Below are positions 7,771 to 16,609 of a stretch of DNA of 64,000 bases, one piece after another (within the stretch, counting starts at the first letter, position 1; each line of letters starts with the position of its first letter). The notes under the pieces are model-generated. The model was not told where the DNA came from. It saw only the letters and a program-made list of their open reading frames with translations, and ran no database searches. The stretch spans positions 1 to 64,000 of the forward strand of contig NZ_JALAGU010000011.1 in the NCBI RefSeq assembly GCF_022712275.1. Direction: 5' to 3'. Source of the stretch: Corynebacterium sp. (GTDB lineage: Bacteria > Actinomycetota > Actinomycetes > Mycobacteriales > Mycobacteriaceae). The translations under genes were made by a program, and so were the position numbers.

Positions 7771-8784
7771 ATGTTCAAGAAGACCCTCAGGACCGTTGCT
7801 GCCGCCATGACGGCAGCCCTCGCAGTGTCCCTCGCCGCCTGCTCCTCCACCGGCGGTGCGCCGCGTGACAACGGCGACGGCTCCGGCGGTGGCACCGTCG
7901 ACACCCCCCGTTACGTCGTCAGCATGGTCAGCCACGGCGCGCCGGGTGACACCTTCTGGGACCTCGTCCGCAAGGGTGCCGAGGACGCCGCGCAGAAGGA
8001 CAACATCGAGCTGCGCTACAGCTCCGACCCGCAGGCTCCCAACCAGGCCGCCCTCGTGCAGAACGCCATCGACTCCAACGTCGACGGCATCGCCGTGACC
8101 ATGCCGAACGCCTCCGCCATCGGCCCGGTCGCCAAGAAGGCCGTCAACGCCGGTATCCCGGTCGTCGGCCTCAATGCCGGCATGGAGCAGTATGAGAAGT
8201 ACGGGCTCACCGGATTCTTCGGGCAGGAGGAGGGCGTCGCCGGTCAACGGGCCGGTGAACGCCTCAACGACGAGGGGGCCAAGAAGGTCCTCTGCGTCAT
8301 CCACGAGCAGGGCAACCAGTCCCAGGAGGACCGCTGCGCCGGTGTGAAGAAGGGCCTCGGCGGTGCCGGCACCGTCGAGACGCTCTACGTCAACGGCCAG
8401 GAGCTCACCTCGGTCCAGTCGACCATCAAGGCCAAGCTCGCCCAGGACAGCTCCATCGACTGGATCATGTCCCTGGTCACCCCGGTCGGCCTCGTCGCCG
8501 CCCAGGCCGCCGAGGAGGCCGGCCGCAACCCCGGTGAGGACGTGCAGATCGGCACCTTCGACACGAACGCCGAGCTCGTCCCTGCGATCGGGAGCGGCGA
8601 CATCTCCTTCGCCGTCGACCAGCAGCCCTACCTGCAGGGCTACATGGCGGTCGACTCGCTGTGGCTCGCCAAGCGCAACGGCACCACCGTCGGCGGTGGA
8701 CGCCCCGTCTACACCGGCCCGAGCTTCGTCGACGCCGACAACATCGACACCATCTCCGAGGCGGCCAAGGAAGGCCTGCGATGA
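7771..8784 (+). CDS. CUT2-type sugar ABC transporter substrate-binding lipoprotein (RbsB/FrcB-like)
   Basis: A 337-residue lipoprotein: basic N-terminus, hydrophobic stretch, lipobox SLAAC, then a Gly/Ser linker and a class I periplasmic binding protein fold (PBP type 4) as in ribose, fructose or inositol receptors. Visible family features are VDGIAVTMPNAS and GTFDTNAELVPAIGSGDISFAVDQQPYLQGY. GTG at 7768 or ATG at 7771 are adjacent possible starts. It overlaps the permease gene by ATGA, so the three transporter genes form one translationally coupled operon. The substrate cannot be read from the sequence: ribose, fructose, xylose or inositol are all possible. Confidence 0.85.
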   Translation: MFKKTLRTVAAAMTAALAVSLAACSSTGGAPRDNGDGSGGGTVDTPRYVVSMVSHGAPGDTFWDLVRKGAEDAAQKDNIELRYSSDPQAPNQAALVQNAIDSNVDGIAVTMPNASAIGPVAKKAVNAGIPVVGLNAGMEQYEKYGLTGFFGQEEGVAGQRAGERLNDEGAKKVLCVIHEQGNQSQEDRCAGVKKGLGGAGTVETLYVNGQELTSVQSTIKAKLAQDSSIDWIMSLVTPVGLVAAQAAEEAGRNPGEDVQIGTFDTNAELVPAIGSGDISFAVDQQPYLQGYMAVDSLWLAKRNGTTVGGGRPVYTGPSFVDADNIDTISEAAKEGLR

Positions 8785-9839
8785 GCGTCCCCTCCACCCA
8801 GGTGACCGCGGAGATCTCCGCGGAGACCACCACCCCGCGCACCCGCCGGGGCCTCGACAAGCTCATGCACCGCCCTGAGCTCGCCAGTGTCATCGGCGCG
8901 GTCGGCGTCTTCGTGCTGTTCATGATCGTCGCGCCGAGCTTCCGCTCCTTCGACTCCTTCGCGACGGTCCTCTACGTCTCCTCCACCCTCGGTATCGTCG
9001 CCCTGGCCGTCGGCCTGCTGATGATCGCCGACGAGTTCGACCTGTCCACCGGTGTGGGCGTGACGACCACGGCCCTGGCCGCCACGATGATGAACTACCA
9101 GTGGCACCTGCAGTCCTGGGTCGGCTCGCTGCTCGCCCTGGTGCTCGCCCTGGCCATCGGCTTCTTCAACGGCTGGATGGTCACCAAGACCGGTGTGCCC
9201 AGCTTCCTCATCACGCTGGCGACCTTCCTCATGCTCCAGGGGCTCAACCTGGCGCTGACCAAGCGGATCATGGACGCGGTCTCCACCAAGTCCATCGCGG
9301 ACATGCAGGGCTTCGAGTTCTGCCGGAAGCTCTTCGCCGGCCAGTGGGACATCTTCGGCGTCACCTTGAAGGTCACGGTCTTCTGGTGGATCCTCTTCGT
9401 CCTCGTGGCACACTTCGTCCTGTTCAAGACGAAGTTCGGCAACTGGATCTTCGCTGTCGGAGGCAACCCGGAGGCCGCCCGTGCCGTCGGTGTGCCGGTC
9501 GACCGGGTGAAGATCACCCTGTTCATGGTCGTCGCTGCGTCCTGCTGGTTCGTCGGTCAGCACAATCTCTACGAGTTCGACTCGATCCAGGCCGGACAGG
9601 GTGTCGGCAACGAGTTCTTCTACATCATCGCCGCCGTCGTCGGCGGTGTGGCGATGACCGGTGGCAAGGGAACGGCGATCGGCACCGCGATCGGTGCCCT
9701 GATCTACGGCATGACCACCCAGGGCATCGTCTACGCCGGCTGGAACCCGGACTGGCTGAAGTTCTTCGTCGGCGGCGTCCTGCTGCTGGCCGTCCTGTCC
9801 AACCGTTCCTTCTCGAAGTTCACGGAGGCCCGCAAATGA
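8781..9839 (+). CDS. CUT2-type sugar ABC transporter permease (RbsC/FrcC-like)
   Basis: A 352-residue polytopic membrane protein with about 8-10 hydrophobic helices. The cytoplasmic tail includes an Arg-rich stretch before the first helix. The conserved segment GNPEAARAVGVPVDRVKITLF corresponds to the cytoplasmic loop that contacts the ATPase (the EAA-like region of RbsC proteins). Start ATG at 8781 overlaps the preceding stop; its own stop overlaps the ATPase start (ATGA at 9836). Probably works as a homodimer with the following ATPase. Confidence 0.87.
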   Translation: MSVPSTQVTAEISAETTTPRTRRGLDKLMHRPELASVIGAVGVFVLFMIVAPSFRSFDSFATVLYVSSTLGIVALAVGLLMIADEFDLSTGVGVTTTALAATMMNYQWHLQSWVGSLLALVLALAIGFFNGWMVTKTGVPSFLITLATFLMLQGLNLALTKRIMDAVSTKSIADMQGFEFCRKLFAGQWDIFGVTLKVTVFWWILFVLVAHFVLFKTKFGNWIFAVGGNPEAARAVGVPVDRVKITLFMVVAASCWFVGQHNLYEFDSIQAGQGVGNEFFYIIAAVVGGVAMTGGKGTAIGTAIGALIYGMTTQGIVYAGWNPDWLKFFVGGVLLLAVLSNRSFSKFTEARK

Positions 9840-10603
9840 GTGAAGAGCACATCATCGAACTCCGTGGCGTCGGCAAAGCATACGGCGCTTTCCGTGCGCT
9901 GAGCGACATCAACCTCTCCGTCGACGCCGGCACCGTGACCTGCGTCCTCGGTGACAACGGTGCCGGTAAGTCGACGCTGATCAAGATCCTCGCCGGGCTG
10001 CACAAGCCCACCGAGGGCGAGATCCTCGTCGACGGGGAAGAGGTGAGCTTCGGCTCCCCGCGTGACTCCCTCGACCACGGCATCGCGACCGTCTACCAGG
10101 ACCTCGCCGTTGTCGGTGACATGCCGGTGTGGCGCAACTTCTTCCTCGGCCAGGAACTCACCGGCCGGTTCGGGAAGATGCGTGAGGCCGAGATGCGGGA
10201 GATCACCCGTGAGCGGCTCCACCATATGGGCATCGACCTGCCGGATGTGGCGGTCCCGATCGCCTCACTGTCCGGTGGTCAGCGCCAGGTCGTCGCCATC
10301 GCCCGCGCCATGTACTTCGGCGCCCGCCTGCTCATCCTCGACGAGCCGACCGCGGCCCTCGGTGTGAAGCAGTCCGGCATGGTGCTGCGGTTCGTCGCCG
10401 CAGCCCGTGACGAGGGGCTCGGCGTCATCTTCATCACCCACAACCCGCACCACGCGCACCTGGTCGGTGACCGGTTCGTCCTGCTGAACCTGGGACGCCA
10501 GAAGATGGACGCCACCCGCGACGAGGTCACCCTCGACGAGCTGACCCTCGAGATGGCCGGCGGTGGGGAACTGTCCTCCCTGGCGCACGAACTGGAGCGG
10601 TGA
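9836..10603 (+). CDS. Sugar ABC transporter ATPase, single-domain (FrcA-like)
   Basis: A 255-residue ATPase with Walker A GDNGAGKST, signature LSGGQRQ and Walker B LLILDEPTAAL. Most CUT2 importers (RbsA, XylG, MglA) have an ATPase duplicated in tandem; this one has a single domain as in the fructose system FrcBCA. Residue stretch EPTAALGVKQSGMVL is typical of the group. Coupled by ATGA overlap to the permease; it is the last gene of the operon, 145 bases before an unrelated ABC operon on the same strand. Confidence 0.87.
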   Translation: MSEEHIIELRGVGKAYGAFRALSDINLSVDAGTVTCVLGDNGAGKSTLIKILAGLHKPTEGEILVDGEEVSFGSPRDSLDHGIATVYQDLAVVGDMPVWRNFFLGQELTGRFGKMREAEMREITRERLHHMGIDLPDVAVPIASLSGGQRQVVAIARAMYFGARLLILDEPTAALGVKQSGMVLRFVAAARDEGLGVIFITHNPHHAHLVGDRFVLLNLGRQKMDATRDEVTLDELTLEMAGGGELSSLAHELER

Positions 10604-10672
10604 ACGGAACCCGCTACAGCGGTTGGGGAAAGAAAAGTACCTGGCAGGGACAGGTTTCAGGAAAACTTCCGA

Positions 10673-10703
10673 ATAGGTGAGGCACGCCCGTTAAAGGTAG
10701 GCT
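10673..10703 (+). promoter_or_regulatory. Candidate promoter region of the envelope ABC/DUF6801 operon
   Basis: TAGGCT (10698-10703) fits an actinobacterial -10 (TANNNT) and would start transcription near 10710. Just upstream, ATAGGTGAGGCACGCCCGT (10673-10691) has a good left DtxR half-site (TAGGTGAG) but a poor right half, 11 of 19 matches overall. Iron control is therefore only a weak possibility. No convincing -35 hexamer. Confidence 0.3.
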
Positions 10704-10748
10704 ACATTCAGTTGCATCCGCACTGACTGATCCGAGGAGCCTCCGCAC

Positions 10749-11444
10749 GTGTCACACGCCTCATCGCCGGTCCGCGCCGCCGGCCTGTCCCGGTACTTCC
10801 GTTCCGGTGACGAGACCGTCACCGCCGTCGACGATGTCTCGCTGACGGTCGAACCCGGGGAGATCGCCGTCGTCATCGGCCCCTCGGGCTCGGGGAAGTC
10901 CACCCTCCTGCAACTGCTCGCCGGACTCGACCGCCCGGACGCCGGCAGTGTCGCCATCGGCGGCGTCAACCTCGGCGGCCTGCGGGACAAGGCCCTGACC
11001 CGGCTGCGCCGCGACCGGGTCGGCTTCATCTTCCAGGACTTCCAGCTGCTGCCCCGGATGACCGCCCGTCAGAACATCACCCTGCCGGTCCGTCTCGCCG
11101 GACATTCCGTGGATGACGCCGAGGTCGACTCGCTGGCGGAGTCGCTCGGCATCTCGCACCGTCTCGACCACCGGCCCAGTGAGCTCTCCGGAGGCCAGCA
11201 GCAGCGCGTCGCCGTCGCCCGGGCCCTGCTGAGCCAGCCCGACATCATCTTCGCCGATGAACCGACCGGGGCACTGGACTCCGCCACCGCCGGGGACCTG
11301 GTGGATCTGTTCACCTGGGCGGCCCGGAACCGGCAGCAGAGTTTCGTCATCGTCACCCACGACGACCGCATCGCCGCACGCGCGGACTCGGTCCACCGGA
11401 TGGCCGACGGGCGGCTCACCACCGACGTCGGAGCGGGCGCCTGA
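10749..11444 (+). CDS. MacB/LolD-family ABC transporter ATPase
   Basis: A 231-residue ATPase with Walker A GPSGSGKST, signature LSGGQQQR and Walker B IIFADEPTGALDS, the hallmark set of the LolD/MacB/FtsE-like group whose partners are FtsX-type permeases. These systems are mechanotransmitters: they move or extract lipoproteins, peptides or drugs at the outer face of the membrane rather than importing solutes. GTG at 10749 is preceded by GAGGAG (10732-10737). The stop overlaps the permease start (TGATG at 11442-11446), fixing the pair. Confidence 0.88.
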   Translation: MSHASSPVRAAGLSRYFRSGDETVTAVDDVSLTVEPGEIAVVIGPSGSGKSTLLQLLAGLDRPDAGSVAIGGVNLGGLRDKALTRLRRDRVGFIFQDFQLLPRMTARQNITLPVRLAGHSVDDAEVDSLAESLGISHRLDHRPSELSGGQQQRVAVARALLSQPDIIFADEPTGALDSATAGDLVDLFTWAARNRQQSFVIVTHDDRIAARADSVHRMADGRLTTDVGAGA

Positions 11445-14035
11445 TGCGTGTCCCCACCACCCTGTCCCTCGTCGGGCATGAGCTCGCGGCATTCCGCCGC
11501 ACCCGCGCACTGCTCGTCGCCGTGCTGCTCGGTGGCATCCTCGTCGTCGTCGGCAGCGTCCTGGGAACCACCCTCGACAACCGCGTCGACGCCGGCGCCG
11601 GGATCAGCTACGAGGGCGCTGACCTCGTGGTGCGCGGCCAGACCGGCGCCGGGACCGGCGTCGGAGGAGAGGACGCCGACCCGACCGCCGCCGGTGGCGG
11701 GACCGGCATGTCCCCGGGGGACGTGGACAGTCTCGGTGCTCTCGACGGCGTGGCCTCGGCGGACGGACTCACCCGCGCCCGGGCCGCCCTGTGGGCCGGT
11801 GGGAAGGTCACCCCGACCGTTATCGAGTCACTGCCCGCGGAGAACTTCCGCTGGCAGGACCTCACCGACGGCGCCTACCCGCAGACCGGCACCGAGGTCG
11901 CGCTGAGCAGGGAGACCATGGAATCCACCGGGCTCAGTCTCGGTGACGAGGTCACGATGGGCACCGATGAATCCGGCACCGGCGACTTCACGGTCGTCGG
12001 TGAGGTCGACACCCGTGGTGCCCTGGACTACACGGGCACCGACTACGCGGTCGTCACCCCGGAACTCGCGCAGGCCTTCGCCGGCACCGACGGGTCCAAT
12101 GAAGTGCGCATCGCCCTGGAACCGGATGCCGACGTCCGGGCGGTCACCGACGAGATCAACGCCACGGTCCCGGGCAACTGGCCGGAGACCACCGCCGCAC
12201 TCGTGACGTCTACCAAGACCCTCTACGACACCGGCCTGTCCATCCTGTCGTTCACCGTCAACGGGTTCGCACTGATCACCGCCTTCGTCGCTCTGACGGT
12301 GCTGGGCACCGTGATCTGGGCGTCCCTGCCGGGACGCCGGCGCCAGCTCGCGCTGATGCGGCTCATCGGCGCCTCCCGGACCCAGATCAGTGCGGTCCTC
12401 TTCCTCGAGTCCGCGCTTATCGCCCTGGTCGGCGGACTGCTGGCGGTCCCGGTCGGCATCGGCCTGGCCTACCTGGCCACCCCACTGCTCGGCATGGTCC
12501 CCGGCGTCCCGGAGATCCCCTGGTCCCAGGTGGTCGTCCCGGTGGCCCCGCTCATCGCGGTCCCGGTCGTCGCCGTCCTCGGTGCCCTGGTGGCCGTGGC
12601 AGGACCCGCGGTCGCCGGTGGTCGTGTCTCCCCGGCGGATTCACTGCGCCGGTCCACCGGTGCCGGCCAGGCACGGCCGAAGGCCGTCACCGCCCGGCTG
12701 GCGGCCGTCGTCGTGCTCGCCGCCCTCGCCCTGCTCATGTCCCGGTTCGCCGGGTCCGGTGCGACGGTCGTGGTCGGGGTGCTCTTCGCCCTCGCGCTCG
12801 TCCTCGCCGTTCCGGCACTGTGCTGGGCGGCGGCGGGTCTGGCGGGACGGCTCATCGGTGACCGGCATCCGCTCGGGGAGATCGGTGCGGCGGAGATCCG
12901 CAGCTTCCCGGGGCGGACCGCCGCCACCGGGATGGCCGTGGTGCTCGCCGCGGCGGTCATGGCGGTCAGCTGGGTCAGTCTGGCGTCGGTCTCCGCGATC
13001 GCGGACGCCCGCTCCAGCGACGACCCCGGCCCGGAGATCATGGTCGGCGCCTACTCAGGATCCGCCCCGCTCGACACCGTCGTGCTGGAGGCACTTGACC
13101 AGGTCGAAGGGACCGACGGTACCGTACCGGTCACTATGGGCCAGATGCGGTTGACCGGGGAACCCTCGCCGGAGTCGGCGTCCTCCCCGGGGCAGACCCG
13201 CAGCGAGACCCGGCTGATCACCGACATGGTCGCCGGTCACGCCGAGGACTTCGGGAAGGTCACCGACGGCCGGTTCCCCCTGGCGGAGTCCGACCCGGAT
13301 GCGGTGTACCTTCCCGCCTCCGAGCAGGCACCGTTCCGTGACGGATCGACGGTCACTCTCACCGGCCCCACCGGGGAACGTGCACTGACCGTGCACTACG
13401 TCGCCGACCTGCCGCTGTCCGGCCTCATCGACCCCTCGGTGACCTCGGCGGTCGGCATCACGACCGCCCCCTCGGCGATGTGGGTCCGGGTCGACGGCGA
13501 CGCCGACCGCGGCGACGTGCTGACATCGGTGCGCACCGTGGCCACCATCGGTGGTGATCTGCCGGTCACCGGCACCGCCGTCACCGACGCGAAGGTCGAC
13601 ACCATGGTCGACACGGCGCGGGTCATCGCCACGGCGATGCTCGCGGTCGCCGTGGTCATCGCGGTCCTCGGTGCCGTCGTCACCCTGACGACGAGCCTGC
13701 GGGACCGGTCCGGCGAGTTCGCGGTCCTGCGGCTGCTGGGCATGGAAGGCGCCCAGTTGCGCCGCCTGGTGGGCTCGGAGACCGTTGTCGTCGGTGCGGT
13801 GAGCGTGCTCATCGGACTGGCGGCCGGCGTCCTGCTGGGATGCGTGACCGCCGGCGCCGTCGCCGGGGCACTGGGGGTGGGGACGCATATCGCCGTCCCC
13901 CTCATCGCCCTGGCCGTCATGGGTGTGGTGACCGTCGTCGCGCTGCGCGCTGCGGTCACCGGCCCGGTCGACAAGATTTCACTCGTCCCTCCGGCCGATG
14001 CGCTGCGGGACGCCAACCTGGGAGGAAACCAGTGA
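11444..14035 (+). CDS. FtsX-family ABC permease, double-module (863 aa)
   Basis: An 863-residue membrane protein of the actinobacterial type with two FtsX/MacB modules in one chain. Helix 1 lies near residues 22-45, then an extracellular domain to about 265, a bundle of helices (about 268-470), a second extracellular domain (about 510-720) and a last helix group (about 725-850). Acidic, Gly-rich insertions occur in the first ectodomain (residues 70-95). A duplicated permease explains why one permease gene accompanies the ATPase. Its stop overlaps the GTG of the next gene (GTGA at 14032). The extracytoplasmic substrate is unknown; the co-encoded secreted proteins are the best candidates for cargo or partners. 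Confidence 0.87.
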   Translation: MRVPTTLSLVGHELAAFRRTRALLVAVLLGGILVVVGSVLGTTLDNRVDAGAGISYEGADLVVRGQTGAGTGVGGEDADPTAAGGGTGMSPGDVDSLGALDGVASADGLTRARAALWAGGKVTPTVIESLPAENFRWQDLTDGAYPQTGTEVALSRETMESTGLSLGDEVTMGTDESGTGDFTVVGEVDTRGALDYTGTDYAVVTPELAQAFAGTDGSNEVRIALEPDADVRAVTDEINATVPGNWPETTAALVTSTKTLYDTGLSILSFTVNGFALITAFVALTVLGTVIWASLPGRRRQLALMRLIGASRTQISAVLFLESALIALVGGLLAVPVGIGLAYLATPLLGMVPGVPEIPWSQVVVPVAPLIAVPVVAVLGALVAVAGPAVAGGRVSPADSLRRSTGAGQARPKAVTARLAAVVVLAALALLMSRFAGSGATVVVGVLFALALVLAVPALCWAAAGLAGRLIGDRHPLGEIGAAEIRSFPGRTAATGMAVVLAAAVMAVSWVSLASVSAIADARSSDDPGPEIMVGAYSGSAPLDTVVLEALDQVEGTDGTVPVTMGQMRLTGEPSPESASSPGQTRSETRLITDMVAGHAEDFGKVTDGRFPLAESDPDAVYLPASEQAPFRDGSTVTLTGPTGERALTVHYVADLPLSGLIDPSVTSAVGITTAPSAMWVRVDGDADRGDVLTSVRTVATIGGDLPVTGTAVTDAKVDTMVDTARVIATAMLAVAVVIAVLGAVVTLTTSLRDRSGEFAVLRLLGMEGAQLRRLVGSETVVVGAVSVLIGLAAGVLLGCVTAGAVAGALGVGTHIAVPLIALAVMGVVTVVALRAAVTGPVDKISLVPPADALRDANLGGNQ

Positions 14036-14382
14036 CCCATTCACGAACCGGGCGGTGGAAGGCCTGCGTCGCCACCGCCGCCCTCGCCCTGACCGTGGGC
14101 GCCACCGGAACCGGGACGGCCGTCGCGCAGTCCACGGAACCGCCGGCGTCAGGCTCCGTGTCTGTCCCGGCGTCCGCCATGCAGGAAGCGACTCCTGCGA
14201 CCGGGGAGGCCGGCCCCGCCGATGAGGAGGCCGCCCCACAGGACGACCCGCACAAGAACGACATCTGGGTACCGGATTGGATGCTTCTGGTCATAGCCGG
14301 TCTCGTCGTCGCCGCCGCCGTCTCGGTGGCCACCCAGTCCTATCTTCGTTTCGCCACCACCCGCAGAGATCTGGAGGGTTAG
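14032..14382 (+). CDS. Small secreted protein with C-terminal membrane anchor, unknown function
   Basis: A 116-residue protein: Sec signal peptide (residues 1 to about 31, cleavage near AVAQS), a low-complexity Pro/Glu/Ala/Ser ectodomain of some 50 residues, a transmembrane helix (about residues 82-104, LLVIAGLVVAAAVSV) and a short basic tail. The GTG start overlaps the permease stop (GTGA), implying translational coupling. The architecture is the same as in the following gene, in miniature. I do not recognise a named family. It could be an accessory subunit of the FtsX-type transporter. Confidence 0.75.
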   Translation: MTHSRTGRWKACVATAALALTVGATGTGTAVAQSTEPPASGSVSVPASAMQEATPATGEAGPADEEAAPQDDPHKNDIWVPDWMLLVIAGLVVAAAVSVATQSYLRFATTRRDLEG

Positions 14383-14386
14383 CCCC

Positions 14387-15451
14387 ATGCCGAAAAACTC
14401 CACCATCGTCCGGACCGCGGCCTGCGGCTCCGTCGCCGCTCTCGGACTAGGGCTCGCCCCGGTGTCCGTTCTTCCGCAGGCGCTCGCCGCCCCCGCCACC
14501 GCCCAGCAGACCTACAACTGCGCGGTCACCGTCGACGAGAACCCCACCGAGCCCAGCTACATGGACCTCACCGCCAACATCACCCTGAACCTGCCCGACC
14601 AGGTTGCCGCGGGTGACACCTTCTCCGTCGACGGCACCTTCCAGGTGCAGCTGCCCGGCGAGATCGGCGCACTGTTCGCCGGCTACTTCCCGTTCGCCCA
14701 GGTCACCTCGGATGCGCTGACGCTGCCGGTCAATGTCGCCGGCGAGGACCAGCTGGTCGCCGCGTCCCGCATCGACAGCGGGCGGGTGGACACCCGCAAC
14801 CTGCCGGTCGTCTTCAACAGCAGCTTCAGCACCGACCAGATCACCGTCCCGGCGGACGCCCGGGGCGAGGTGGCCTTCGGTATGCCGCGCAATGACAGCG
14901 TCCCGTCGCTCAACGAGGAGGGTATGGCCGCCTTCACCGCGACGCTGTTCGCCGAAGGTGGTCTGGTGCCCGGCTATGACAAGGGCACCGACCGCGTCTC
15001 CTGCAAGTCCGCGTCGGGCGAGTCCGCCCCGATCGGTTCTGTCCCGGTGTCCGGTGCCGCAGCAGGTACCGGTGGGGGAGCTCCCGCAGTGACGTCCGGT
15101 GCCACCGGTACCGCCGGTACGGCTGCCGGTGGTGCGGCGACAGGCGGCGCGAACCGTATCGCCGCCGCCCAGGACGCGGACGCGGCCGGGGACGACAAGG
15201 AGAACAAGGACGACGCCGGGAACACCGATAACGCAGCCGACTCGTCTCAGGTCGACCAGGCGCTGGCGGACCAGCTGCGCCTGATGTCGATGAACCAGGC
15301 TGCCTCGAACAACAGCAACGACGGCGGGGCCTACATATCCAAGGCGGCCGTGGGCTGGGGGACTCTCGGCATCGTCGTCGCCTCGGTACTGTTCACCGTC
15401 CTGACCAATGTTCGCACCCGCCGACTGGAGCGCGCCGAGGACGAGTACTGA
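14387..15451 (+). CDS. Secreted, membrane-anchored protein with DUF6801-like domain
   Basis: A 354-residue protein with a signal peptide ending near ALAAP, a beta-rich domain at about residues 40-200 starting YNCAVTVD and including LPDQVAAGDTFSVDGTFQVQ (resembling DUF6801 of actinobacterial surface proteins), a Gly/Thr/Ala linker (about 215-290), a helix (about 318-340) and the basic cytoplasmic tail RTRRLERAEDEY. Two cysteines (about residues 45 and 205) flank the domain and could form a disulfide. It starts 4 bases after the preceding stop and closes the four-gene operon. No catalytic motif is seen; binding or structural roles at the mycolate envelope are plausible but unproven. Confidence 0.8.
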   Translation: MPKNSTIVRTAACGSVAALGLGLAPVSVLPQALAAPATAQQTYNCAVTVDENPTEPSYMDLTANITLNLPDQVAAGDTFSVDGTFQVQLPGEIGALFAGYFPFAQVTSDALTLPVNVAGEDQLVAASRIDSGRVDTRNLPVVFNSSFSTDQITVPADARGEVAFGMPRNDSVPSLNEEGMAAFTATLFAEGGLVPGYDKGTDRVSCKSASGESAPIGSVPVSGAAAGTGGGAPAVTSGATGTAGTAAGGAATGGANRIAAAQDADAAGDDKENKDDAGNTDNAADSSQVDQALADQLRLMSMNQAASNNSNDGGAYISKAAVGWGTLGIVVASVLFTVLTNVRTRRLERAEDEY

Positions 15452-15538
15452 CATTCCCGGCTCCGACCTCGTCGGATAGGATGGGCTGGTCGACACGCGG
15501 GCCTTCCGGGCGCAGCGCACGGAACGCACGGAGGAACA

Positions 15539-16498
15539 GTGGCGCAGGACGCGGTACACCCCGGCCAGATGGTCGTGGACGATCTCATCGGGCACCGCGT
15601 CGCCCTCGACCCGGGCAGACCCTGATGACCGGGCGCTCGGCGTCCTTCCCGGTCGGGGAGGGCACCGAGTTCATGGACCGGAGGTTCCTCCCGTCCTCGA
15701 CGACGGCATCGACCTCGGCACGATGACGGTGGGTCGCGGTGAAGGTACTGGAGAGTGCCGGTGCCCCCCCCCGACAGCCTGCAGCGTTTCCGGTAGGAGA
15801 GTCGGATCCTCGGGCAGCTGCGTCATCCCGCGATCGTCAGCGTGCACTCGGCACGGACCTCGCCGGAGGGGGTGGCGTACTCCGCCATGGACTATGTCGA
15901 AGGCGGTGACCTCGGGGCACTCATCGCCTCACGGCGCAGGTATGTGACGCCGGCGAATATCCTCGTGCCGGACCGCGCCCACCGCGACAGTGCATGGAGT
16001 GTCCCGCTGCTCACCGACTTCGGCATCAGCCTCACCCAGGGCGGGACCCGCCTGACCTCCGCAGGATTCCTCATCGGCACCGACCGGTACATGGCCCCGG
16101 AGCAGTTCCGGTCGGTCCAGGTCGGACCGGTGCCGGGGAGTCCGTGGACCTCTACGCCTTCGCCTCATCGTCTTCGAGATGCTCACCCTCCGGTCACTGC
16201 GCGATACCATGAGCCAGGAAGCCTGGCATTTCGTCCGGCGGTTCCCCGAGGTGCCCGCCCACGCACTGGCCGGCCCGGACCAGGTCAGGGCGCAGGCGGA
16301 GGCCGCCGCGACCCGCGACCGGCTCGGATCGAGTCAGCAGCTCCAGGTGTGGTCCGACGGGGAGTGCGTCATCAAGATCGGTCCGGTGGGTGATGCACAG
16401 GTCGCGCTGTCGCAGACGGCAGGGAAGGACAGGTATTCGCTGCTGCTGTCGGCGGAGAACGCAGAGGACGATCTCAGAGGCATTCCGGTCTGTTCATG
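15539..16498 (+). pseudogene. Decayed Ser/Thr protein kinase (PknB-like) gene
   Basis: Kinase fragments occur in order but in different frames. The GTG at 15539 has a good site (GGAGGA) and opens QDAVHPGQMVVDDLIGHRVAL, stopping at 15625. Then come VAVKVLES (beta-3 lysine motif, about 15737), ILGQLRHPAIVSVHS, DYVEGGDLGALIASRRR (hinge), VTPANILVPD with LLTDFGISLTQ (DFG), GTDRYMAPEQ (APE motif), and a further frameshift to VDLYAFALIVFEML. The stretch between hinge and catalytic loop is shortened, so the HRD motif is lost. At least four frame disruptions plus a deletion make function unlikely. The 3' part (16180-16498) remains open but has no clear domain. An assembly with sequencing errors would be the alternative, but the deletion argues for true decay. 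Confidence 0.8.
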
Positions 16499-16609
16499 AC
16501 ATTCCCGTGAGATTCCCGACGAATTTTCAGGTTGATGTATTAGTGTTTCACTCTGTCAATAATGAGTAGGGTTCACTCACCGAGAACCAGAACGGACGTG
16601 ACCAGAGCA

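Noticed and set aside
10692..10710. TAAAGGTAGGCTACATTCA as a DtxR box
   Set aside because: It has the central TAGGCTA, but the outer half-sites, the more informative part, do not match; the sequence is better explained as a -10 region.
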